Source: Planomicrobium stackebrandtii | GTDB lineage: Bacteria > Bacillota > Bacilli > Bacillales_A > Planococcaceae | Reading direction: 5' to 3' | DNA: 64,000 nt | NCBI RefSeq assembly: GCF_030814955.1 | Contig: NZ_JAUSWB010000003.1 | Span: 1-64,000, forward strand | In this document: positions 42,385 through 50,586 of the stretch, piece after piece | How the letters are laid out: each line of letters opens with the position of its first letter | How positions within the stretch are numbered: position 1 is the first letter of the stretch | The notes under the pieces: generated by a model | Databases searched by the model: none | What the model was told of the DNA's origin: nothing | Seen by the model: the letters and a program-made list of their open reading frames with translations, nothing else | Program-made: the position numbers and the translations under genes

Positions 42385-43863
42385 CTAAACCAATCGCTCG
42401 CCCGAAACCGACCGCGCGGCGTGGATGCCACTGGCTGCAGCCCCGATGGTTCCGCCGCCAGGGAAGACGTGATCGCCGCAGACGTAAAGGTTCGGCAAGC
42501 CGGAATGATGCGATATGGAATTGAACAAAGCGGCATCCAATGTTTGCGGAAAGCCGCCGACCAAACCGTTTGTCCGTCCGGCAAAATGCTCCCAGGCTCT
42601 CGGTGCACCGCTTTCCATATGGACGACGGCCTCCCGGAATTCAGGGACAACACTTTGAATGGCCTGGAGCATGCGCTCTGTTAAAAGCTCCCGCGTATTT
42701 TCATACTTTTCCTGGTTGTTCCATTCCTGGACGCGCGAATGCGTGGAAATGGTTACTGTCTGGAAACCTTCAGGCGCACGAAGCTCGTCGCCGGGAACAG
42801 ACGAAGACATGAAAAAATGTGCCCCTTCTGCAAGGCCATCACCTGTAGAAATCTGGCGGAACGGCGGAAGCGGCTCGCTCAATTTGCTCGAATCGACAGC
42901 CAAATAAAGCGTCAGCGTCGTCCAGGTTTCTCCGGCAATGCCGTCGCGCAAAGAAACCTTCAGCTTGGTTACGAGTTCCGGCGCCAAAATCTTCGGCAAT
43001 TGCTGGATCGGCACGTTCAGGATGACATCCGTTGCTTCATAGATATTGCCGCGATGATCCGTAGCGACCCATAAATCGCCTTGCCTTTCCAGTTTTTCGA
43101 GGGTGCGCCGCTTTTTCAGCACACCGCCGCTATCCTTCAGGCTGTTGCCCATCAATTCGGAAAAACGGTACAAGCCGCCAGGCACGTAATAGGCTCCTTC
43201 GTGGTAAATATCAAGCGCCACTGCGGACAATAAATACGCCACATCTTCGCTGCCGGTTTGCATGCTGTCGATCAGCAGGCCATCAAGCATATGGCGAAAC
43301 TCTTTCAAATCATGAAGGCCATGCTTTTTCAGCCGCTGCCCCAAGGTTTGATTGAAGAAAGGCAGGAGTTTGACATGTTTGGGGCGCATGGATTTTGTGA
43401 GGAATGCCCATTCTTTTGCCGTTGCGGGAGGCAAAGAGGGGAGCGGATCCATCAAGGTCCGGACGATGGCAGCGGTGTGGTGGATCTCTTTGTAGAACGC
43501 GTGAATCCGATCGCTGTGCTCGGGAAAATGCGCCGCTACGCCGTCGACATGGCGTGCCCGGTCTTTATGAAACACGAATGTCGCTTCCGGATGGACCATT
43601 TCCATCACCTGTTCGAGCGGTTCGATGGCCAGCGGCGTACCAAGAAAACGGAAGACACGTTCATGGATGCCCCCAGGTTCAAGGCCCATGCCGAGTGTTG
43701 CACCAGCGGGGAATAGATACTTGTTGCGCTTGAATTTCCCAGCGCAGCCGCCGAGTTCTGATGATGCTTCCAGCAGCGTCACCGGCCATCCTGCTTTCGC
43801 CAGCAGTGAACCCGCTGTCAACCCGCCGATGCCGGCGCCTATTACCAATACTGTTCGTGCCAT
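42385..43863 (-). CDS. CrtI-like FAD-dependent oxidoreductase (phytoene desaturase/isomerase family)
   Basis: 492 residues. N-terminal dinucleotide fold VLVIGAGIGGLTAGSLLAKAG, then LLEASSELGGCAGKFKRNKYLF as in carotenoid desaturases and isomerases, and a C-terminal FAD motif LYVCGDHVFPGGGTIGAAASGIHAA. The chosen ATG follows AAAGGAGTGGATTCGG; two longer starts would only add a non-conserved leader. The substrate is unknown; no other crt gene is near, so carotenoid action is not certain. Retinol-saturase-like or other apolar substrates are possible. Confidence 0.82.
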   Translation of the reverse strand: MARTVLVIGAGIGGLTAGSLLAKAGWPVTLLEASSELGGCAGKFKRNKYLFPAGATLGMGLEPGGIHERVFRFLGTPLAIEPLEQVMEMVHPEATFVFHKDRARHVDGVAAHFPEHSDRIHAFYKEIHHTAAIVRTLMDPLPSLPPATAKEWAFLTKSMRPKHVKLLPFFNQTLGQRLKKHGLHDLKEFRHMLDGLLIDSMQTGSEDVAYLLSAVALDIYHEGAYYVPGGLYRFSELMGNSLKDSGGVLKKRRTLEKLERQGDLWVATDHRGNIYEATDVILNVPIQQLPKILAPELVTKLKVSLRDGIAGETWTTLTLYLAVDSSKLSEPLPPFRQISTGDGLAEGAHFFMSSSVPGDELRAPEGFQTVTISTHSRVQEWNNQEKYENTRELLTERMLQAIQSVVPEFREAVVHMESGAPRAWEHFAGRTNGLVGGFPQTLDAALFNSISHHSGLPNLYVCGDHVFPGGGTIGAAASGIHAARSVSGERLV

Positions 43864-43916
43864 CCGAATCCACTCCTTTGACTCCATTATGGCGATAAAT
43901 CGCAAAGCCTGCCAAT

Positions 43917-43957
43917 ACAAAAGCCCGGCTGCGAGGGAATTTCCCAACAGCCGGGCA
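43917..43957 (-). terminator. Intrinsic terminator of the DUF326 gene
   Basis: GCCCGGCTG and CAGCCGGGC stem followed on the minus strand by TTTTG, 13 bp after the stop. Confidence 0.8.
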
Positions 43958-43969
43958 CTTGGTTAAAAA

Positions 43970-44296
43970 TTAGGCTACGTTTCGGCAAGCTTCTGCGCAT
44001 TTTGCACAGGCTTCTGCACATTTCTGGCAATGGTCGTGGTCGTGTTTCGAACATTCTGCGGCGCATGCCTCGCAAATGCTCGCACAAGCTTGTGCCAGTT
44101 CTGCAACGAATGGCGAGTTGCGGGTAATCGCGTGCTCAAGATACGCACAGATGTCCGCGCATTCACGGTCGAGGCGAATGCATTGTGCCATCATTTTCAC
44201 ATCTTCTTCCTGCAAGCATGCGTCAAAACAGTGGTTGCACGCTGCTGCGCAGTCGTGCAGGGTTTTTATCAGTTCTGCATGTTGTTCATGTGCCAT
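43970..44296 (-). CDS. DUF326 Cys-rich four-helix copper-storage-like protein
   Basis: 108 residues from an ATG with TGGAGG upstream. Cysteines occur in regular CxxxC/CxxC spacing along predicted helices (HDCAAACNHCFDACLQ, RECADICAYLE, QACASICEACAAECSKH, CQKCAEACAKCAEAC). This is the family of Csp copper-storage proteins, where a four-helix bundle lined with Cys binds many Cu(I). No signal peptide is visible, so it is cytosolic (Csp3-like) by inference. It lies downstream of two SHOCT membrane proteins on the same strand. Confidence 0.9.
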   Translation of the reverse strand: MAHEQHAELIKTLHDCAAACNHCFDACLQEEDVKMMAQCIRLDRECADICAYLEHAITRNSPFVAELAQACASICEACAAECSKHDHDHCQKCAEACAKCAEACRNVA

Positions 44297-44396
44297 CAAT
44301 AAAACCTCCAGTTTCAGATTTTGTTGCTTCTCTCTTTCGTTTCCCTTTAGATTGCCAATTAAACGGAAATTGAGAAACTCCACAAAAACTGCACAA

Positions 44397-44651
44397 TCAG
44401 TTTTCTGGCGGGCCTTTCAAATTGCGCAGCTGCTCATCGTATTCTTCTTTGCTGATTTCTCCGTTAACGTAGCTCTGACGCAGTGCTTCTGCTGCTTTAT
44501 TCGGCGCACTTGGTTCGGTGCTGGCTGCTTTGTTGCGTGCTTTGATCAGCGTAAACCAAAGAACTGTTCCGATGCCGGCCAACAGAACGATAAAGCCAAC
44601 AGCGATGGTTATGCCAAGCGCCTGGTTGCCCGGTGTAAAAAATTCTCCCAT
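44397..44651 (-). CDS. Small SHOCT-domain membrane protein (1)
   Basis: 84 residues: one membrane helix (about 12-35, ALGITIAVGFIVLLAGIGTVLW), a basic linker and a C-terminal SHOCT motif (LRQSYVNGEISKEEYDEQL). SHOCT is a short C-terminal helix pair of unknown role, often in envelope proteins. RBS GGGAGTC. It is 26 bp downstream of a second SHOCT gene, and both precede DUF326, suggesting one operon. Confidence 0.85.
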   Translation of the reverse strand: MGEFFTPGNQALGITIAVGFIVLLAGIGTVLWFTLIKARNKAASTEPSAPNKAAEALRQSYVNGEISKEEYDEQLRNLKGPPEN

Positions 44652-44676
44652 TAGTTTCGACTCCCTTTCTTATCAT

Positions 44677-44928
44677 CTATGCGGTTCGTTTTCCCAAACT
44701 CTTCATGCGCTTATGAAAATCTTCTTCGCTGATTTCGCCTTTGGCATACTGTTCTTTCAGCAGCTTTGACTGTTTATTCTGCGGAGGCAAAGGGGTACGG
44801 GGCATTCCTTTTCGGCTGGCGTAAATCACCAATCCGACAAACGCAATGACCAGAAATACCAGAAACAGCAGCATCCACAGGTATAGCGGAATTCCTGGAT
44901 TGAAGGAATTAACATCCACAGTTTCCAT
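44677..44928 (-). CDS. Small SHOCT-domain membrane protein (2)
   Basis: 83 residues: one membrane helix (about 15-38, LYLWMLLFLVFLVIAFVGLVIYA), a basic cytoplasmic linker and SHOCT motif LLKEQYAKGEISEEDFHKRM. Start preceded by AAAGGAGGAGCGTG. The domain order matches the neighbouring SHOCT gene, so the two are probably paralogues that could form a hetero-oligomer. First gene of the SHOCT-SHOCT-DUF326 run. Confidence 0.85.
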   Translation of the reverse strand: METVDVNSFNPGIPLYLWMLLFLVFLVIAFVGLVIYASRKGMPRTPLPPQNKQSKLLKEQYAKGEISEEDFHKRMKSLGKRTA

Positions 44929-45097
44929 GCTTTCACGCTCCTCCTTTAAATAAAGTCACGTCTGGTTATATGTTCATTTTACACGTTTCCACTCGTAATG
45001 ATGAGAACAATTAATGAATCAATAAATCCGAAAAATACGAATGGAAAATTCTGATATTTATGCTACGATATGTCTACAAACAAAAGGAGGCATTTGG

Positions 45098-45637
45098 ATG
45101 TTCATACATAAAATCGATGAAGACCTATCACTTAAAATTCAGGAAATGCGCGACGCAGAACGAATTTTCGAACTGACCGACTCTTCCCGGGAATATTTGA
45201 AAGAATGGCTGCCATGGCTGGCGTTTACAAATGAATTGCAGGACACAAAAGATTTTATCAAATCCGGCAGCAGCAATTTTGTCGAAGGCAAAAGCTTGGG
45301 CGCAGTTATCATCTATAAAGGGGAAATTGTCGGAATCGGAGGATTCAACAATATCAACCATGCCAACAAAACGGCGTACATTGGCTACTGGCTTGGCCAG
45401 GAGTATCAGGGCAAGGGCATCATGACCCGTGTTGCCAAGGCATTGACCGATTACGCGCTGACTGATCTTAAGCTCAATAAAGTTGAAATCCGCGCAGCAG
45501 TCGAGAACCACAAAAGCCGCAGCATTCCGGAACGCCTCGGCTACACCGAAGAAGGCACCATCCGCCAAGCCGAATGGCTGCACGACCATTACGTCGACCA
45601 CGTGGTTTATGGCATGCTGGCTTCGGAGTGGGTATAA
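45098..45637 (+). CDS. GNAT acetyltransferase (RimJ/RimL type)
   Basis: 179 residues from the ATG after AAAAGGAGG. GNAT features: LSLKIQEMRDAERIFELTDSSREYL start, IGGFNNINHANKTAYIGYWLGQEYQGKGIMTR with the acetyl-CoA loop, and VENHKSRSIPERLGYTEEG near the end. It resembles B. subtilis YdaF-like ribosomal-protein serine/alanine acetyltransferases. Single gene; a remnant of an intergenic repeat and a terminator follow. Confidence 0.88.
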   Translation: MFIHKIDEDLSLKIQEMRDAERIFELTDSSREYLKEWLPWLAFTNELQDTKDFIKSGSSNFVEGKSLGAVIIYKGEIVGIGGFNNINHANKTAYIGYWLGQEYQGKGIMTRVAKALTDYALTDLKLNKVEIRAAVENHKSRSIPERLGYTEEGTIRQAEWLHDHYVDHVVYGMLASEWV

Positions 45638-45653
45638 GAAAAGCGGAAGCAGC
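45638..45653. repeat. Fragment of the 49.5-kb interspersed repeat
   Basis: AAAAGCGGAAGCAG directly after the acetyltransferase stop equals one end of the element at 49480-49617, in reverse orientation. Probably a decayed copy or a short-arm remnant. Confidence 0.5.
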
Positions 45654-45672
45654 CATAAAAACAAAAAACCAT

Positions 45673-45705
45673 GCAAAGCAGCCTACACGCTGCTTTGCTT
45701 TTTTT
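45673..45705 (+). terminator. Intrinsic terminator of the acetyltransferase gene
   Basis: GCAAAGCAGC, loop CTACAC, GCTGCTTTGC and T7. Confidence 0.9.
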
Positions 45706-45763
45706 GAAATGAGCGTAGAATACAAAGTAACAGCAGGCTTTTATTCGATTGGAGGAAATGCAA

Positions 45764-46489
45764 ATGGACAACAGCATCTCCATCAACAAGCTCAGCAAAG
45801 TTTACGGCAAGACATCTGTGCTTCATGAAGTGGATCTGCAAGTTGCAGGCGGCGAGGTTTTTGGGTTGATTGGACCATCGGGTTCGGGAAAAACGACTTT
45901 GGTGAAGATGATCGTCGGCATTGATTCGCCGAGCGGCGGCACGGTAGATGTGCTCGGCAAACGGGTGCCGAATCTTTCGCTGCTCCAGGACATTGGTTAT
46001 ATGGCGCAATCGGACGCGCTGTATCCGGAATTGACCGGACGGGAAAATTTAAGCTTTTTCGCTTCATTGTACAAAATGAAAAAGACGCTTCTAAAAGAAC
46101 GAATTGCCTATGCGGCCGATTTGGTCCAGCTGACCGATGAACTGGGCAAGAAAGTCTCGGCTTATTCAGGCGGCATGAAGCGGCGCTTGTCACTGGCCAT
46201 TGCGCTGGTTCATGATCCGCAAATCCTGATTCTCGACGAACCGACCGTCGGCATTGACCCGGAACTTCGGTTGTCCATCTGGAAAGAGTTGATGCTTTTG
46301 AAAAGGGAGCAGGGCAAGACCATCATCGTCACGACGCATGTCATGGACGAAGCGGAAAAATGCGACCGCATCGCTATGGTCCGTGAAGGCGGGATTCTGG
46401 CAGCCGGTACACCGGACGAATTAAAGCTGGCTTACGGTGCGGCAGATTTGGAAGGCGTCTTTTTGCAGGCAGGGAGGGATGCGCGATGA
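45764..46489 (+). CDS. ABC transporter ATP-binding protein
   Basis: 241 residues. Walker A GPSGSGKTT, Q-loop GYMAQSDALYPELTGREN, signature YSGGMKRRLSLA, Walker B LILDEPTVGIDP and the switch His in VTTHVMDEA. It belongs to the CcmA/NatA-like export class. The ATG at eight bases from GGAGG is chosen over two upstream starts. It overlaps the permease start by 4 bp (ATGA). Substrate unknown; drug or lipid export is the usual guess for ABC-2 systems. Confidence 0.93.
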   Translation: MDNSISINKLSKVYGKTSVLHEVDLQVAGGEVFGLIGPSGSGKTTLVKMIVGIDSPSGGTVDVLGKRVPNLSLLQDIGYMAQSDALYPELTGRENLSFFASLYKMKKTLLKERIAYAADLVQLTDELGKKVSAYSGGMKRRLSLAIALVHDPQILILDEPTVGIDPELRLSIWKELMLLKREQGKTIIVTTHVMDEAEKCDRIAMVREGGILAAGTPDELKLAYGAADLEGVFLQAGRDAR

Positions 46490-47508
46490 GAGTCCTGGCA
46501 TTGATCAAACGCATCATGCTGCAGCTGCTGCGCGACAAAAGGACGATGGCGCTGCTTTTCTTCGCACCGCTCATTGTTTTGACCCTAATGTATTTCTTTT
46601 TTAACGGCGACAATGACAACCCGCAGCTTGGGGTGGTCGGAGGCAATGAAGCGCTCGTTGCCGCTTTGGAAAATGCATCGATTGATGTGGTTTCTTATGA
46701 TGAAGCTGACGATCAAACCATCATCACCGATGAGTTGGATGGTTTGTTGGAAATAAGTGAAGGCGATTTCCAAATTACGCTGGAAAATAACGACCCGAGC
46801 ACATCCCGGGCGTTGTTGATGCAGGTTACGCAAGCCGCATCGATGCAAGCTGGAGCCGGCGCACCTGCCAGCATCGATGCGGAATACATTTATGGGGATG
46901 CGGATACTGAATTTTTTGATGTTCTTGGCCCAATCCTGGTCGGCTTTTTCGTGTTCTTTTTCGTATTTTTGATTTCTGGAATAGGGTTATTGAAAGAACG
47001 TGTATCTGGAACGCTGGAGCGGCTGCTTGCAACGCCGATCCGGCGCTGGGAAATTGTGCTGGCCTATCTGACCGGTTTTGGCATTTTCGCCATCATCCAG
47101 ACCATCATCGTCGTATTCTACTCTATTCAAGTATTGGATATGGTCATGGTTGGACAGGTTTGGCACGTCATCGTTGTTAATTTGATGCTGGCTCTGGTGG
47201 CGCTGTCGCTCGGCATTTTGCTGTCGACTTTTGCATCTTCCGAATTTCAGATGGTGCAGTTTATTCCGATCGTTGTTGTTCCGCAAATCTTTTTTGCCGG
47301 CATTATCCCATTGGGGGGCATGGCCGAATGGCTTCAAAATGTCAGCCGCATCATGCCGCTGTATTACGCGGCCGATGCCTTGAAAGCCATCATGTACAGA
47401 GGGGAAGGATTGGCAGACGTGGCCAGCAACTTGTTGGCGCTCGCTGCTTTTGCAGCGGTTTTCATCTTCCTGAACATCATTGCCTTGAAGCGCAATCGGA
47501 AATTATGA
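46486..47508 (+). CDS. ABC-2 type transporter permease
   Basis: 340 residues. One N-terminal helix (about 20-40), a large extracytoplasmic loop (about 40-150), then a cluster of five helices with ISGIGLLKERVSGTLERLLATPIRRWEI, the ABC-2 signature, and VPQIFFAGIIPLGGM. It pairs with the overlapping ATPase gene. Followed by an 811-bp non-coding region containing array B1. Confidence 0.92.
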   Translation: MRVLALIKRIMLQLLRDKRTMALLFFAPLIVLTLMYFFFNGDNDNPQLGVVGGNEALVAALENASIDVVSYDEADDQTIITDELDGLLEISEGDFQITLENNDPSTSRALLMQVTQAASMQAGAGAPASIDAEYIYGDADTEFFDVLGPILVGFFVFFFVFLISGIGLLKERVSGTLERLLATPIRRWEIVLAYLTGFGIFAIIQTIIVVFYSIQVLDMVMVGQVWHVIVVNLMLALVALSLGILLSTFASSEFQMVQFIPIVVVPQIFFAGIIPLGGMAEWLQNVSRIMPLYYAADALKAIMYRGEGLADVASNLLALAAFAAVFIFLNIIALKRNRKL

Positions 47509-47625
47509 AAAAATAGAGGCTGTTCGCTGCGGTGGAAAGCTTTTGTGTACAATGAAATATAGCTTTTGATGACTCTCTAGGTTAAAGCGGGCAACTTAAT
47601 GAGGTCAGCAATTCCAGGTAGTGAA

Positions 47626-47657
47626 AAGCAGTTCGCGCAGGTGAACTGCTTCTTTTT
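47626..47657 (+). terminator. Hairpin of array B1
   Basis: AAGCAGTTC and GAACTGCTT around GCGCAGGT, then CTTTTTGCGGGCTTGAATT. The same hairpin and tail recur on the opposite strand at 53425-53446 next to array B2. It may also terminate the ABC transporter operon 118 bp upstream. Confidence 0.85.
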
Positions 47658-47723
47658 GCGGGCTTGAATTGGGGTATGGGTGGGAGTAGCAGGAAAACGG
47701 TTTAAGCAGAAACTTCAAATGAT

Positions 47724-48170
47724 CATGTAGCCCCTCGCTCAGTTTATAAATCGCCATATAGGTTATCTCTCGAATGGGAAAACTGCGCAAATCCATGTAA
47801 GGATGCAAAAGGTTCATGTAGCCGCCTCGAAAAGTCATGTAGCGATCCGAAACTTTCATGTAGCAATGTGAAATTCGTGTAAGGATGCAAAAGGTTCATG
47901 TAGCCGGCTGGAATAGTCATGTAGCGATCCGGAACTTTCGTGTAGCAATGTGAAATTCGTGTAGGGATGGAAAAGGTTCATGTAGCCGGCTGGAATAGTC
48001 ATGTAGCGATCCGAAACTTTCATGTAGCAATGTGAATTTCGTGTAAGGATGCAAAAGGTTCATGTAGCCGGCTGGAATAGTCATGTGGCGATCCAGAACT
48101 TTCATGTAGCAACAAAAAATTCGTGTAAGAACGTCGATCCTTCATGTAGCCAACTAAAATCTTCACTTTG
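47724..48170. repeat. Phased array B1: about 17 units in 82-nt super-repeats
   Basis: Units start with CATGTAG or CGTGTA. The regular part runs from 47794, with steps of 21, 21, 21 and 19 nt. The first subunit of each super-repeat falls at 47815, 47897, 47979, 48061 and 48143, exactly 82 nt apart. On the reverse strand a unit reads TACATGAAAGTT. The 811-bp gap between genes contains nothing else recognisable. Confidence 0.9.
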
Positions 48171-48319
48171 AAAACCCAAACCATCACCTAGAAACCCCAA
48201 TCATCCATATAGAATTCAAAAATCCTCGCTAACAGCTACCTCTATCGGGCTACATTTGATAAAATTAACGTGCAGGAAAATTTTAGCCATTCGCAGTACC
48301 TAAAGGAGAGAATAATAGC

Positions 48320-48604
48320 ATGAAATACTTTTTAATTGGAATTCTTATCGCCTTGGCAGGTGTGTTGGTTGCTTATGTGACGGACGATTGGTCATTGGTT
48401 TTCGTTATTAGCGGCTTAGCTGCCGGCATCGCGTTGATTTGGGGTGTATTATCGCTGGGGGCAGGCAAGAACAAGTCGACGAGAACGACAAGTTCAGAAA
48501 AACGCCGGGAAAAGCAGCAGCGCGTTACAAAAATGAAGAACGCAGTATTAGTAGCTGTGCCGAACATCATCGCAGTTATTGTTAACTTGACAATGATTTC
48601 ATAA
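48320..48604 (+). CDS. Small integral membrane protein, 94 aa
   Basis: Three predicted membrane helices (about 3-20, 26-49 and 72-92) and a basic cytoplasmic loop between the last two (KNKSTRTTSSEKRREKQQR). RBS TAAAGGAGAG. It resembles small DUF5316-like Bacillales membrane proteins, but the assignment is from memory and weak. It is 18 bp before a methyltransferase gene, so the two may be co-transcribed. Confidence 0.7.
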   Translation: MKYFLIGILIALAGVLVAYVTDDWSLVFVISGLAAGIALIWGVLSLGAGKNKSTRTTSSEKRREKQQRVTKMKNAVLVAVPNIIAVIVNLTMIS

Positions 48605-48622
48605 AGCGGATGGGGTGAAGAG

Positions 48623-49375
48623 TTGTTAGGGTATTACAGCAGTTTGTCATCGGAAGTGTACGATCTCGACAAGCCGATCGGCAGTTCGTTCGGAGACATC
48701 GAATATTACCTGGAGCGGCTGGCTTCGTGCAAAGGGCGCATCCTGGAGCCGGCAACGGGGACGGGGCGCATGCTTGTGCCGCTGCTGGAACAGGGGTTTC
48801 AGGTCGATGGCTTTGACGTGTCTGACGAAATGCTCGAAGTGTGCCGAGCCAATTGCAAAGAGCGTGGACTGGCACCAAAGTTGTTTAACGCAAAAATGGA
48901 GTCGTTCTCGATTGAGGCAAGATACGCAGCGATCGTCATTCCAACAGGGACGTTCCTTTTGCTCCATGAACGCGAAGGGTCGCTTCAGGCTTTGCAAAAT
49001 TTCCATCACCATCTGGAGACAGGCGGCCGTTTGATTGTTGATTTGCATGTGCCGGCTAACATCGAACTCGAAAAAACTTCGACGCGGACGTGGCAATCTG
49101 GCAACGGCGACACGTTGACGGTGGAAAGCAAGAAAGTGGAAGTGGACTGGATCCGGCAATATTTTGTTTCGCAGGGTCGCTATGAACGCTGGCGGGAAGG
49201 CCGGCTGATCGAAACTGAACTTGAGCGTTATCCGATGCGCTGGTATGGCGTTGAGGAATTCAAGGCGATTCTGGAAGGAATCGGTTTCAGCAACATCAGC
49301 ATTTCAACTGGCTATCAATTTGGCGAGTACCCCAAAAATGCAGACGCCATCATTACTTTTGAAGCAACGAAATAG
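48623..49375 (+). CDS. Class I SAM-dependent methyltransferase
   Basis: 250 residues from a TTG start (GGGGTGAAG upstream). SAM-binding fold: RILEPATGTGRMLVPLLEQGFQVDGFDVSDEMLEVC (motifs I and II), IVIPTGTFLLLH and a C-terminal VEEFKAILEGIGFSNISI. This is a small-molecule type methyltransferase of unknown substrate, not an rRNA or DNA enzyme by its motifs. Terminator follows. Confidence 0.88.
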   Translation: MLGYYSSLSSEVYDLDKPIGSSFGDIEYYLERLASCKGRILEPATGTGRMLVPLLEQGFQVDGFDVSDEMLEVCRANCKERGLAPKLFNAKMESFSIEARYAAIVIPTGTFLLLHEREGSLQALQNFHHHLETGGRLIVDLHVPANIELEKTSTRTWQSGNGDTLTVESKKVEVDWIRQYFVSQGRYERWREGRLIETELERYPMRWYGVEEFKAILEGIGFSNISISTGYQFGEYPKNADAIITFEATK

Positions 49376-49378
49376 AAA

Positions 49379-49408
49379 AAACGAGGCCGATTGCGCCTCG
49401 TTTTTTTA
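49379..49408 (+). terminator. Intrinsic terminator of the methyltransferase gene
   Basis: ACGAGGC and GCCTCGT hairpin, with A residues upstream and T7 downstream. Confidence 0.9.
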
Positions 49409-49479
49409 TGTTCAAAAATAGTTCTCTTTTTAATGGCTCAGCTATGGACTTCACGCCAAGATTCAAGGGTCATAAACGG

Positions 49480-49617
49480 CTGCTTCCGCTTTTCTTTGTC
49501 CAGACTCCAGCGCCTAGCTCTTCGGGATGTAAGCCACTTTGGCTGTGCGGCTGAAAACACGCCACTTCGCCAAATTGTCTTACCCCTGTCAGAGCTGAGC
49601 AGGCGCTTCCGCTTTCC
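49480..49617. repeat. Interspersed structured repeat element, about 138 bp
   Basis: Both ends carry GCTTCCGCTTT (49482-49492 and 49604-49614). The inner part has complementary stretches such as GCGCCTAGCTCTTCGGG and CAGAGCTGAGCAGGCGC. On the reverse strand it reads AAAGCGGAAGCG followed by CTGCTCAGCTCTGACAGG, a form I recall as a high-copy intergenic element in Bacillus-related genomes. It abuts the 3' end of the DUF1801 gene. Confidence 0.7.
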
Positions 49618-49620
49618 TTA

Positions 49621-49977
49621 TTATCCTCGATTCAGTTCCACCGCATCCCAAATCAGCAGCTTCAGCTCATCAGCCCGTATTTCGTCGGTCCGGTTCAGCC
49701 GTACGTGGCGCATTTTCTTGCCATCGCCTTCCAACAGGTTGGACTCGTCGCGAAGTTCCGCGCCACGGTAAAACCCAAAGTTAACATGGCCTTTGGCAGT
49801 CTGCATATAGCATACGAGACCCTCTTTGGCATAACTCGGATTGGCCCACTTAAAGCCCTCGTCGATTTCTGGATAAGCTTCAAACACCAATGTGCGCAGC
49901 TGCTCGACGATTTCCTGTGTCGGACTTTCCAGCCCTTCGATAAACTCATCTACTTGCGGATCTTTGATCGGATGCAT
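49621..49977 (-). CDS. DUF1801 (YdhG-like) protein
   Basis: 118 residues; the internal ATG with AAGGAGAG upstream gives the family N-terminus (KDPQVDEFIEGLESPTQEIVEQLRTLV). DUF1801 features: AYPEIDEGFKWANPSYAKEG and HVNFGFYRGAEL. The fold is related to iron-chaperone-like YdhG/frataxin-like proteins. Function unknown. It follows the XRE-cupin regulator on the same strand by 13 bp. Confidence 0.88.
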   Translation of the reverse strand: MHPIKDPQVDEFIEGLESPTQEIVEQLRTLVFEAYPEIDEGFKWANPSYAKEGLVCYMQTAKGHVNFGFYRGAELRDESNLLEGDGKKMRHVRLNRTDEIRADELKLLIWDAVELNRG

Positions 49978-49990
49978 AAATGGACTCTCC

Positions 49991-50509
49991 TTAATTCGTT
50001 TTGGATGACACCAGTAAAAAACGTACATCTTGCTCGGTTAAGTTGAACCAATAATGTTTTTTGCGTGCATCGAACATGGTTGATTGCTGCGGCGCGAGCT
50101 CGGTGCGTTTGCCATCGACTTCCACAGTCAACACCCCATCCACAACGAACAGAAACTCGTAGCCGCTGTGGGCAAAGGCATTGCCCTTTGAATCGCCGGG
50201 TTTTAACGTCACCAGCATCGGGACGAAATTGGCTTCTTTAACGCCATGCGACAAGTCCTTGTAAAAAAATTGTTCCAGGCGCGCAGCCCAATCAATTTCC
50301 TCGGTTTCATTCGCAAAAAACAGGCTGGGCTCGACGTTCAGGGCATCTGCTATTTTGCGCAGCGATTCCAGCGTCACACTTGATTTGCCGCGCTCGACTT
50401 GCGACAGGAAGCTGATGGAGACATCGGTCTGTTCCGCCAGCTCCTTCAAGGTCATCTTCCGTTCCTTGCGAAGGCTTTTTAATGTAATCCCAATTGTTCC
50501 GTCCGACAT
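49991..50509 (-). CDS. XRE-family regulator with C-terminal cupin
   Basis: 172 residues: HTH_3 (about 8-62, LKELAEQTDVSISFLSQVERGKSSVTLESLRKIADAL) and a cupin domain (about 95-170, with DSKGNAFAHSGYEFLFVVDGVLTVEVDG). Start ATG has GGGG upstream; a longer in-frame Met start lacks an RBS. Such regulators usually sense small amines, amino acids or sugars. It is divergent from the MFS transporter and the ornithine-cyclodeaminase-like gene, so it likely controls them. Confidence 0.9.
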   Translation of the reverse strand: MSDGTIGITLKSLRKERKMTLKELAEQTDVSISFLSQVERGKSSVTLESLRKIADALNVEPSLFFANETEEIDWAARLEQFFYKDLSHGVKEANFVPMLVTLKPGDSKGNAFAHSGYEFLFVVDGVLTVEVDGKRTELAPQQSTMFDARKKHYWFNLTEQDVRFLLVSSKTN

Positions 50510-50586
50510 GCAGAAACCCCACTTTGCTAAATGTTCTGCCCTCATCATACCGTACATGAGGATGAAAATAAAATTGTGACAAGTTA

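Noticed and set aside
42385-43863. Carotenoid biosynthesis cluster
   Set aside because: Only one CrtI-like gene is present; no phytoene synthase, glycosyltransferase or acyltransferase lies nearby.
47605-48105. Minus-strand frames across array B1 (for example YMNLLHPYM-type repeats)
   Set aside because: The 82-nt period is not a multiple of three and several stops interrupt any frame; no RBS. Treated as non-coding repeat.
47724-48170. CRISPR array
   Set aside because: Units are 19-21 nt in total with degenerate cores and no 25-40 nt spacers of unique sequence. No cas gene is nearby. The other arrays fail for the same reasons.
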